Assembly: GCA_902826945.1 (NCBI GenBank)
Contig: CADEGS010000182.1
Span: 1-8,962 of the forward strand
DNA: 8,962 bases
From: an uncultured bacterium
GTDB taxonomy: Bacteria; Planctomycetota; UBA1135; GCA-002686595
Direction of reading: 5' to 3'
In this document: piece after piece, positions 1 to 6,130 of the stretch
Layout of the letters: each line of letters begins with the position of its first letter
How positions within the stretch are numbered: position 1 is the stretch's first letter
Position numbers and translations under genes: made by a program
The notes under the pieces: generated by a model
The model's input: the letters and a program-made list of their open reading frames with translations, nothing else
What the model was told of the DNA's origin: nothing
The model's database searches: none

Positions 1-617
1 GCGGAGCGCCCGGCCTGCGCCACGCTCGGCTCGAGCCGCCACAGCCCCGGCGGCCCCTCCGGCGGCGCGACGAACAGGATCACGCCCGGCGCGCGCAGGC
101 GTCCGACGCCGAAGGGCTCCTGGCGCGCGCGCGTGCGCGCGCCGTCGGGCGCGACCCAGTCGAGCGCCAGGCTCACGTCGCCCTGGACCGCGACCGGCGC
201 GCTGCGGTAGGCGTGCACGACGAGCGGCGCCGCGCGCGCCCCGCCCGCATCGGAGGCATCCGGGGCGCGCGGCGCGAGCGCGCCCGGCACGACCTGCAGG
301 TCGAGCGCGTCGGCCAGCCGTCCGAGCGCGTCGGCCTCGGGGTCGTCGGGCGCGTCCCCGGCGAGCACGCGCGCCCACAGCGCGAGCTCCTCGGGCCCCG
401 GCCGGCGCCCCGGCGGCCGCCCGCGGCCCGCGGCGGCGATGCGGGCGGCGAGCGCGGCGCGCCGCTCGGGCAGGGCCTCGCGCCAGAGGGCGAGCACGCG
501 CTCCGCGCGCTCGGCGCGCACGGCGCTCTCGTGCGCGCGCTGCAGCGGGCCCGTGGGATCCGTGCTCTGCGCGCCGGCGGCGGCGAGGAGCGCGAGCGCC
601 AGCAGGCGCCCGCTCAC
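1..617 (-). CDS. Unrecognised secreted protein, N-terminal part (runs off left edge)
   Basis: I do not recognise the family. The frame stays open for 205 codons from a GTG at 617 to the left edge. That GTG overlaps the ftcD stop in a GTGA quartet, and a good Shine-Dalgarno sequence (GAGGAG at 631-626, 8 bases upstream) supports the start. Residues 1-18 look like a signal peptide: MSGR, then a Leu/Ala core, then AGAQS as a likely cleavage region. Residues 20-65 are rich in Ala, Arg and Glu and probably helical. A Pro/Gly/Arg-rich stretch follows (about 70-80). Residues from about 140 on have an alternating beta-like pattern (LVVHAYRSAPVAVQGDVSLA) that could begin a beta-sandwich domain. The protein is probably exported. 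Its place behind hutI and ftcD suggests co-expression, but a role in histidine use is not shown. The C-terminus lies outside the window. Confidence 0.7.
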   Translation of the reverse strand, partial: MSGRLLALALLAAAGAQSTDPTGPLQRAHESAVRAERAERVLALWREALPERRAALAARIAAAGRGRPPGRRPGPEELALWARVLAGDAPDDPEADALGRLADALDLQVVPGALAPRAPDASDAGGARAAPLVVHAYRSAPVAVQGDVSLALDWVAPDGARTRARQEPFGVGRLRAPGVILFVAPPEGPPGLWRLEPSVAQAGRS

Positions 618-1507
618 GCCAGCCGCTCCTCGAGGATCTGGCGCGCGGGGTCGAAGCGCGCCAGGCGCACGCGGCGCGCGACCTCGGCGTCGAGCGCCGC
701 GCGCGGCGCCAGGCCGACCAGCTCGCTCCCGCGCACGCGCACGCCGCGCTCGGCGGCCAGGCGCTCGACCAGCTCGAACACCGCGACCAGGCCCGCGCGG
801 CGGTGGTCGCACACGTTGGTGCTGACCTGCACCGCGCGCCCGCCCTCGACCGCGAAGCCGAGCGCGCGCACCGCCGGCAGGCCGCCGCCCTTCTCGCGCA
901 CGCGCGCCGCGATCGCGCGCGCCAGCGCCAGGTCGTCGCTCTCCAGGGTCACGTTGAACGCGATCAGGACGTCGCGCACGCCGATCGCGGTCGCGCCGGC
1001 CGCGGGGTGGATCGCCGCCGGGCCCGCGTCCGGCGCGCGCGCGGGGTCGCGGCCGATCGCCTCGCGCAGCGCCTCGTAGCCGCCGCGGCGCACGTCGGGC
1101 AGCGCGCGGCGCGCGGGGACGAGCGCGGCCTCGCCGTAGTAGTAGACCGGGATCGCTAGCTCGGCGCCGACGCGCGCGCCCAGGCGGTGCGCCAGGCGCA
1201 CGCACTCCGCGGCGCTCGCGCCCTCGAGCGGCACGAGCGGGCACACGTCGGTCGCGCCCATGCGCGGGTGGACGCCGGCGTGGCGGCGCAGGTCGATCGA
1301 GCGCGCCGCCAGCGCGATGGCCGCGAAGGCGCCCTCGAGCACCGCCTCGGGCGCGCCGGCGAAGGTCAGCACGGCGCGGTGGTGGTCGGGGTCGAGGCTC
1401 TTGTCGAGCACGCGCGCGCCGCCGCCCGCCGCGGCCTCCGCCAGCGCGTCGAGCAGCTCGGGCCGCCGTCCCTCGCTGAAGTTCGGCACGCACTCGACCA
1501 GGCTCAC
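614..1507 (-). CDS. ftcD: Glutamate formimidoyltransferase (single-domain FtcD)
   Basis: This cytoplasmic enzyme moves the formimino group of N-formimino-L-glutamate to tetrahydrofolate, giving glutamate and 5-formimino-THF; it is the last step of the folate-dependent histidine degradation route. The 297-residue product opens with the family hallmark VECVPNFSEGR (4-14). It carries DPDHHR at 39-44 and HAGVHPRMGATD at 76-87, in which H80 matches the catalytic histidine of mammalian FTCD (His82). The C-terminal subdomain includes AIGVRDVLIAFNV and QVSTNVCDH. The length fits the transferase alone; the cyclodeaminase half of the animal enzyme is absent, so formimino-THF must be processed by a separate protein. 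The GTG start overlaps the hutI stop by 4 bases (GTGA) and has GGGAG 8 bases upstream at 1520-1516. The longer open frame upstream is only out-of-frame shadow over hutI. Confidence 0.95.
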   Translation of the reverse strand: MSLVECVPNFSEGRRPELLDALAEAAAGGGARVLDKSLDPDHHRAVLTFAGAPEAVLEGAFAAIALAARSIDLRRHAGVHPRMGATDVCPLVPLEGASAAECVRLAHRLGARVGAELAIPVYYYGEAALVPARRALPDVRRGGYEALREAIGRDPARAPDAGPAAIHPAAGATAIGVRDVLIAFNVTLESDDLALARAIAARVREKGGGLPAVRALGFAVEGGRAVQVSTNVCDHRRAGLVAVFELVERLAAERGVRVRGSELVGLAPRAALDAEVARRVRLARFDPARQILEERLA

Positions 1508-2778
1508 GCCGGGAGCTCCCGCTCGAGCACGACCGCCCCCTTCTTGACCACCGCGCGCACCGGGTTGCGGCCGAGCTCGTAGGTCAGGTGCGCGTGGTTG
1601 GGCAGGTCGAGCACGACCAGGTCCGCCTGCTTGCCCGGCTCGAGCGAGCCCAGCCGCTGCGCGCGCCCGAGCGAGGCGGCGGCGTTCAGGGTGGCGGCGG
1701 TCAGGCACTCGCCCGCCGAGAGCCGCAGCCGCAGCGCGGCGATCGCGAGCGCGAGCGGCATGCTCTGCGCGTAGCAGCTCCCCGGGTTGAAGTCGGTCGC
1801 CACCGCCGGCGCCAGGCCGCGCGCGACCATGCGCCGCGCGGGCGCCTCCTGCGTCTCGCGCAGGTAGAGCGGCACGAGCGGGCACAGGACCGGCACGACG
1901 CCCGCCGCGCCCAGGGCGTCGATGCCCGCGTCGCTGACGTGCTCGAGGTGGTCGGCGCTCGTGGCCCCCAGCTCGGCGGCGAGCTCCGCGCCGCCGAGCG
2001 GCGTGAGCTGGTCGGCGTGCAGGCGCAGGCCGAGTCCAAGCTCGCGCGCGCGCGCCAGGATGCGCCGCGAGTCCTCGAGCCCGAAGGCGTGCACCTCGGT
2101 GAACACGTCGCAGTACTCGGCCAGGCCGCCGGCGGCGACCTCGGGCAGGAGCTCGTCGCACAGGAGCCGCACCCACTCCGCGGGGCGCTCGCGGTGCTCG
2201 GGCGGCACGGCGTGCGCGCCGAGGAAGGTCGGCACGAGCTCGACGGCGTGCCGGGCGCGCGCGCGCGCGATGACCTCCAGGCACTTGCGCTCGTCGGCGG
2301 CGCTCAGGCCGTAGCCGGTCTTGGCCTCGATCGTCGTCGTCCCGAGCGCGAGGAAGCGGTCCAGCCGGCGCAGGAGCAGCGCCAGGAGCTCGTCGTGCGA
2401 CGCGCCGCGCACGCCGCGCACGCTGGAGAGGATGCCGCCGCCGGCCGCGGCGATCTCGCCGTAGCTCGCGCCGCGCGTGCGGCGCTCGAACTCGTCCTCG
2501 CGCGTGCCGGCGAAGACCGGGTGCGTGTGCGCGTCCACGAAGCCCGGCACGACCGTGCCGCCGCGCGCGTCGAGCACGCGCGCCGCCGCGAAGCGCGCGC
2601 GCAGCAGGGCCTCGTCCCCCACGGCGACGATGCGCTCGCCGCGCGCCGCCAGCGCCCCGCCGCGCACGACGCGCGGCGCCCCCAGCGCCTGGCCGCCCAG
2701 GGCGGCCGAGCCGAGCGGCGTGACGAGCTCCGCCGCGCCGACCACGAGCAGGTCGGCGCTCTCGCGCGCAGGGTCCAA
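1504..2778 (-). CDS. hutI: Imidazolonepropionase HutI
   Basis: HutI hydrolyses 4-imidazolone-5-propionate to N-formimino-L-glutamate, the substrate of FtcD encoded immediately downstream. The 424-residue product is of normal length and is an amidohydrolase-fold metalloenzyme. Visible motifs are PGFVDAHTHPVFAGTR (78-93, metal ligands H84 and H86), GTTTIEAKTGYG (146-157), FLGAHAVPPE (185-194), LHADQL (253-258, ligand H254), SADHLEH (274-280) and ATDFNPGSC (327-335, ligand D329). All four expected metal ligands are present, so the enzyme should be active. The first in-frame start is TTG at 2778, 13 bases after the sigma-factor stop, and it has no Shine-Dalgarno sequence. A GTG at 2745 (residue 12) is an alternative, though it would shorten the small N-terminal beta domain. 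The gene overlaps ftcD by 4 bases. Confidence 0.95.
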   Translation of the reverse strand: MDPARESADLLVVGAAELVTPLGSAALGGQALGAPRVVRGGALAARGERIVAVGDEALLRARFAAARVLDARGGTVVPGFVDAHTHPVFAGTREDEFERRTRGASYGEIAAAGGGILSSVRGVRGASHDELLALLLRRLDRFLALGTTTIEAKTGYGLSAADERKCLEVIARARARHAVELVPTFLGAHAVPPEHRERPAEWVRLLCDELLPEVAAGGLAEYCDVFTEVHAFGLEDSRRILARARELGLGLRLHADQLTPLGGAELAAELGATSADHLEHVSDAGIDALGAAGVVPVLCPLVPLYLRETQEAPARRMVARGLAPAVATDFNPGSCYAQSMPLALAIAALRLRLSAGECLTAATLNAAASLGRAQRLGSLEPGKQADLVVLDLPNHAHLTYELGRNPVRAVVKKGAVVLERELPA

Positions 2779-2791
2779 GGCGCGGCAGAGT

Positions 2792-3634
2792 CTACGCGGC
2801 GCCCGAGGCGGGGCTCCAGCCGGCCTCGGCCCGCGCGTCCGGCCCGGCGTGCGGCGCCAGCGCGAGCGCCTGGGCCATCGTCTGGCGCATGCGGCGCGCG
2901 ATGCGCCGGCGCGAGCGGAACACGATCATCTTCATGTTCGAGCGCCCGACGCCGAGCACCTCTCCCGCCTCCTGGTACGAGAGGCCCTCGACCTCGACCA
3001 GGTGCAGGGTGCGCCGGTCGCGCTGCCCGAGATCCTCCCAGGCGCGCGCGTAGTGGCCGAGGAAGAGCATCCAGGCGCCGCGCAGGCGCGCCTGCTCCTC
3101 GTCCACCAGCGCCTGCGCGAGCGGGTCCTCGCGCGCGTCCTCCGGCTCCTGCAGGCCGTCCGGCAGCTCCTGGAAGGAGAGCCGCCGCGGCGGCCGCGCG
3201 CTGCGGCGGCGGATCAGGTTGCCCGCGATCGTCCGCACCCAGACGCGGAAGCTGCCCTCGTGCTCGTCGCGAAAGCTCGCCGGGTAGCGGTAGACGTTGA
3301 CGAAGGTGTCCTGCAGGACCTCGGCGGGGTCGAGCGAGCTCTGCCCCTTGCGCAGGAGGGCCTGGATCCAGCGCAGGACCGAGGGGCGGGCGAGCGCGTA
3401 CAGCGCCTCGAACGCCTCCGCGCGGCCGGTGTCGCGGAAGAGCGCCATCAGGCCGGTCGCCAGGCGGTTCTCGTAGCGATCTTCCGACTCTCCCGGCAGC
3501 GGACCGGCCGAGGTGCCGTGCCCACGGACGAGAGGCTGGAGGGCCGCGGGCGCGGCGGGAGCGGCCTCGGGAGAGGGCGCCGGGGAGGCGCGATCGGGGG
3601 GGCTCGAGGGGCTCACCTCGTGAGCGGGGATCAC
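2792..3634 (-). CDS. ECF-type RNA polymerase sigma factor
   Basis: This sigma-70 family protein should direct RNA polymerase to a specific promoter set. Region 2 spans about 75-147 and includes DPAEVLQDTFVNVYRYPASF (102-121, helix that binds core polymerase) and FRVWVRTIAGNLIRRRSAR (promoter melting and -10 recognition). Region 4 spans about 196-248, with LSYQEAGEVLGV as the start of a helix-turn-helix and RSNMKMIVFRSRRRI as the recognition part. There is no region 1.1 or 3, which fits an ECF protein. GTG at 3634 gives 280 residues; GTG at 3616 and ATG at 3448 (residue 63) are alternatives, and none has a convincing Shine-Dalgarno sequence. With the chosen start, residues 1-50 form a Pro/Ala/Ser-rich, probably disordered extension. 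No anti-sigma factor gene is adjacent. It heads the hutI-ftcD unit, which may be a target or simply a co-transcribed neighbour. Confidence 0.88.
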   Translation of the reverse strand: MIPAHEVSPSSPPDRASPAPSPEAAPAAPAALQPLVRGHGTSAGPLPGESEDRYENRLATGLMALFRDTGRAEAFEALYALARPSVLRWIQALLRKGQSSLDPAEVLQDTFVNVYRYPASFRDEHEGSFRVWVRTIAGNLIRRRSARPPRRLSFQELPDGLQEPEDAREDPLAQALVDEEQARLRGAWMLFLGHYARAWEDLGQRDRRTLHLVEVEGLSYQEAGEVLGVGRSNMKMIVFRSRRRIARRMRQTMAQALALAPHAGPDARAEAGWSPASGAA

Positions 3635-3686
3635 GCGCCGTTCCAGAGGCGTGGCGCGGGCCGATGGTTTCTCCGGAGCTCGCCAC

Positions 3687-3708
3687 AACCTTCTGTGAAC
3701 ACAAGGTT
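3687..3708. promoter_or_regulatory. Near-perfect 22-bp palindrome, candidate operator
   Basis: Two 6-bp arms, AACCTT and AAGGTT, are exact inverted copies separated by 10 bases. Extending inward, the 11-base half-sites match at 9 of 11 positions. The element lies 53 bases upstream of the sigma-factor start, in a patch unusually rich in A and T for this DNA. This geometry suits a dimeric helix-turn-helix regulator, but no regulator is identified. A structured 5' leader element is the alternative. Confidence 0.4.
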
Positions 3709-3799
3709 TGCAGGCATGCACCAGGGTCGGCTCCAGGGCCGGGCGCGGCCCGTCCCGCAGGCCCGCCCCGGCCCGGAGCGCGCGGCTACGGCCGGGAAT

Positions 3800-3817
3800 G
3801 CGAGCGAAAGCGCTCGC
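3800..3817. repeat. Perfect 7-bp inverted repeat with 4-base loop
   Basis: GCGAGCG and CGCTCGC are separated by AAAG and could form a stable stem-loop in a transcript of either strand. No T-run follows on either side, so it is not a standard intrinsic terminator. It lies midway between the two divergent genes. A 5' leader structure or a protein-binding site are both possible, and chance is a real alternative in such GC-rich DNA. Confidence 0.3.
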
Positions 3818-3899
3818 CCGCGCGACTCCGCCCCTGCGGGTCCGGAAAGCGAGACGGCGGCCGAGAAGGCTCGTGCTCCGCCCCGCGCCCGTCCGTCCG

Positions 3900-3905
3900 T
3901 AGGAT
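3900..3905 (+). promoter_or_regulatory. Possible -10 element of the rightward operon
   Basis: TAGGAT fits the TAnnnT -10 pattern and lies about 48 bases before the GTG of the CNNM/CorC-like gene. A good TTGACA-like box is not visible at 16-18 bases upstream. The call is weak. Confidence 0.2.
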
Positions 3906-3953
3906 GGAGACCGCGCCGCCCCGCCTCGCCCGGGCGGCCGAACCACCGCTCTC

Positions 3954-5279
3954 GTGAACGTCCCACCGCCCGCCGGCTTCCTGCCGGCCGCCCTGCCCCG
4001 CTTCCCCGATCTCGCGCAGGTCGAGCTGCTCGTCCTGGCCCTGGTCTCGCTCGGGCTGTGCGGGTTCTTCGCCCTGCTGCGCGTGGCGCTCCTGCACTCG
4101 GTCCCGGCGCGCGTCCTCGAGGGCGCGCGCGACGACGGCGAGCGCGCCCGCCTGCGCCCCTGCCTGGAGCGCGCCGAGCAGCTCGCCGCGAGCGCGTCGG
4201 TGCTCCAGATCGCGAGCCAGATCGCCTTCGCCATCCTGGTGCTCGGCATGGTCGGCGCGCAGGGGCTGTCGTGGGGCACGATGCTCTTCGCGCTAGCGCT
4301 CTGCGTGCCCCTGCTGGCGCTGGCCGGCGAGGTGCTGCCGCAGGCCGTGCGCGGCGAGCGCACCGACCGCATCCTGCGCGCGGCGCTGGTGCCCTTCGCG
4401 GCGGCGCAGCGCCCGCTGCGCGCGCTGATCGTCGGCCTGGAGTGGATCCGGCGCGTGATCCTGCGCGTGCTGCGCATCCCCGAGCGCCCGCCCGCGGCGC
4501 GCCGCATCGTCGAGGACCTGCGCGACGTGATCGAGGAGTCCGACCGCCCGGGCGAGCTGCGCGCCACCGAGCGCGAGCTGATCGAGAACGTGGTGGACCT
4601 CTCCGGCGTGGACGTGGCCGAGGTGATGACGCCGCGCACGGCGCTGCACGCGGTCGAGCTCGGCGCCGGCGTGCCCGAGGTGCTGCGCGTCATGACCGAG
4701 ACCGGCCACGGCCGCATCCCCGTCTACGAGGGCAGCCTGGACAACGTCGTCGGCGTCGCCTACGCGCAGGAGATGCTGGCGCTGCTCTCGCGCGGCGAGC
4801 TGGAAGGGCGCGAGCTCAAGGGCCTCCTGCGCCCGGTGGCGTTCGTGCCGGAGACGAAGCTCGTGACCGAGCTCCTGGCGCAGTTCCGCCGCGACCGCCA
4901 GAAGATGGTCATCGTGCTCGACGAGTACGGCGGCACGGCCGGCGTCGTCACGCTGGGCGACGTGCTGCACGAGCTGGTCGGCGCGATGCGGGAGGAGCTC
5001 GGCGAGACCTCGCCCAAGCCGATCCGCCGCAACGAGGACGGGACGATCGAGGTGCAGGCCGGCACGCACGTCTCCGACGTGAACGAGGAGCTCGACATCG
5101 AGCTGCCCGAGCGCGAGGACTACGAGACGCTGGCCGGCTTCGTGCTGGCGCAGCTCGGCCGCTTCCCCAAGAAGGGCGAGTCCTTCCAGTGGGGCGGGAT
5201 CGAGTTCCAGATCACCGAGGCGAGCGACCGGCGCGTGCTCGGCGTGCGCCTGCGGCCGGCCCTGGCCGAGCGCGCGTGA
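3954..5279 (+). CDS. CNNM/CorC (HlyC)-type membrane protein with CBS pair
   Basis: The 441-residue inner-membrane protein has the CorC/CNNM order: an N-terminal DUF21/CNNM membrane domain (hydrophobic stretches at about 23-48, 83-104 and 107-127), two CBS domains (about 222-281 and 288-345), and a C-terminal CorC_HlyC domain (about 355-438, ending in a QWGGIEFQI strand). VMTPRT at 224-229 opens the first CBS domain, and MVIVLDEYGGTAGVVTLGDVL (318-338) is typical of the second. The family includes Mg2+ exporters and proteins of unsettled role. The membrane domain departs from the family at positions usually tied to ion binding: the usual FFSGSE-like motif reads FFALLRVAL (38-46), and the conserved Asn-containing second motif reads LQIASQIAF; only GEVLPQ (125-130) is retained. 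GTG at 3954 is the first possible start, since an in-frame TAG lies at 3900-3902. There is no Shine-Dalgarno sequence. The stop overlaps recO by 4 bases. Confidence 0.9.
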   Translation: MNVPPPAGFLPAALPRFPDLAQVELLVLALVSLGLCGFFALLRVALLHSVPARVLEGARDDGERARLRPCLERAEQLAASASVLQIASQIAFAILVLGMVGAQGLSWGTMLFALALCVPLLALAGEVLPQAVRGERTDRILRAALVPFAAAQRPLRALIVGLEWIRRVILRVLRIPERPPAARRIVEDLRDVIEESDRPGELRATERELIENVVDLSGVDVAEVMTPRTALHAVELGAGVPEVLRVMTETGHGRIPVYEGSLDNVVGVAYAQEMLALLSRGELEGRELKGLLRPVAFVPETKLVTELLAQFRRDRQKMVIVLDEYGGTAGVVTLGDVLHELVGAMREELGETSPKPIRRNEDGTIEVQAGTHVSDVNEELDIELPEREDYETLAGFVLAQLGRFPKKGESFQWGGIEFQITEASDRRVLGVRLRPALAERA

Positions 5280-6130
5280 AGGCCGCCGCCCCGCCGCGGC
5301 GGCGCCCCGCGCTCGACGAGCGCGCGCTGGTCCTGCGCCGCTTCCGCTACGGCGAGTCCTCGCTCGTCGCCCATCTCCTGACGCCGGGCCAGGGGCGCGT
5401 GGCGGTGCTGGCCAAGGGCGCCTATCGCCTGAAGTCCGGCTTCTTCGGCGTGCTCGACCTGTTCGACACGCTGCGCGTGGGCTTCCGCGCGCAGGGGGGC
5501 GAGCTCGGGCTCGTCGTCTCGGCCTCGATCGAGCGGCGCCGGCGCGGCGTGACGCGCTCGCTCTCGGCCTACCGCGCCGCGCTGTGCGTGCTGGAGGTGG
5601 CCGGCATGGGCGCGCGCGCGGGCACCGGCGAGCCGGAGCTCTTCGCGCTGGCCGAAGGCGCGCTCGACCTGCTGGACCAGGGCCGCACGCCCCCCGCGCT
5701 CGTGCGCGCCGCCTTCGACCTGGCCTTCCTCGAGCAGGCCGGCCTGGCGCCGGCGCTGGAGGCGTGCGCGAGCTGCGGCGCGCGGCCCGCCCGCGGCGCG
5801 CGGGCCGCGAGCGTGCCCTTCTCCGTCTCCGGCGGCGGGCGGCTGTGCGAGCGCTGCGCCGACGAGGCGCGCGCCCGCGGGCGGCGGATCGAGACGGTCC
5901 CCTTGCAGTGGCTGCGCATCGCGAGCAGCCTGATGGCGGCCCCCGCCGCCGGGCTCGAGCGCGTGCGGCTGGAGGAGGCGACCCTGGCGCGCCTCCTGGC
6001 GTTCGTGGAGCGCTTCCTCGAGTACCACCTCGAGACGCGCCCGCGCGCCTGGGAGCGCGGCGCCGCGCGGACCGCGCGCCGCCGCGCGCACGGCTCCCCT
6101 CCCCGACCCCGAGACGACGCGACCCGATGA
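5276..6130 (+). CDS. recO: DNA repair protein RecO
   Basis: RecO works with RecR, and RecF where present, to load RecA onto SSB-coated single-stranded DNA and to anneal strands in gap repair. The 284-residue product has the N-terminal OB-fold (about 13-85), with ALVLRRFRYGESSLVAHLLT and VAVLAKGAYRLKS matching the family opening. An alpha-helical domain follows, containing a CxxC-N23-CxxC zinc motif (C164, C167, C191, C194). A C-terminal helix holds FVERFLEYHLE, typical of RecO. After about residue 258 comes an Arg/Ala/Pro-rich tail of some 25 residues that looks disordered and basic. The GTG start overlaps the stop of the upstream gene (GTGA), and the stop overlaps the next ATG (ATGA), so it is embedded in an envelope-gene operon. 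Confidence 0.93.
   Translation: MKAAAPPRRRPALDERALVLRRFRYGESSLVAHLLTPGQGRVAVLAKGAYRLKSGFFGVLDLFDTLRVGFRAQGGELGLVVSASIERRRRGVTRSLSAYRAALCVLEVAGMGARAGTGEPELFALAEGALDLLDQGRTPPALVRAAFDLAFLEQAGLAPALEACASCGARPARGARAASVPFSVSGGGRLCERCADEARARGRRIETVPLQWLRIASSLMAAPAAGLERVRLEEATLARLLAFVERFLEYHLETRPRAWERGAARTARRRAHGSPPRPRDDATR

Larger units (their letters stand above)
3635..3953. other. Divergent intergenic control region
   Basis: About 320 bases lie between the divergent sigma-factor and CNNM/CorC-like genes and contain no convincing protein gene of normal size. The left part (3664-3720) is clearly poorer in GC than its surroundings and contains a palindrome. The right part has a perfect 7-bp hairpin and, next to the rightward gene, a TAGGAT box and a possible 17-codon upstream frame. 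Promoters for both units must lie here if both are transcribed from it. No canonical TTGACA/TATAAT pair is visible on either strand. Confidence 0.7.

Noticed and set aside
1510..1521. 12-bp perfect palindrome CGGGAGCTCCCG at the hutI/ftcD junction
   Set aside because: It is within coding sequence of hutI (GAG CTC CCG), and the GGGAG part serves as the ftcD ribosome site. It has no loop and needs no separate regulatory explanation.
2255..2269. Alternating GC run
   Set aside because: It lies inside hutI, where it encodes Ala/Arg codons (IARARARHA). It is explained by base composition and coding.
2789..2794. TAGACT -10-like box just before hutI on the - strand
   Set aside because: It overlaps the sigma-factor stop codon, has no -35 partner, and would put the transcript start at or inside the hutI start. 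Co-transcription with the sigma gene is simpler.
3635..4717. Upstream extension of the sigma-factor frame to ATG 4717
   Set aside because: This part is antisense to the CorC-like gene and passes through the intergenic palindrome. Sigma family similarity begins only near residue 63 of the chosen product.
2477..5275. Very long open frame running into recO on the + strand
   Set aside because: Only the part from 5276 matches RecO. The rest is Arg/Pro/Ala-rich antisense or out-of-frame reading of hutI, the sigma factor and the CorC-like gene, as expected in very GC-rich DNA where stop codons are rare.
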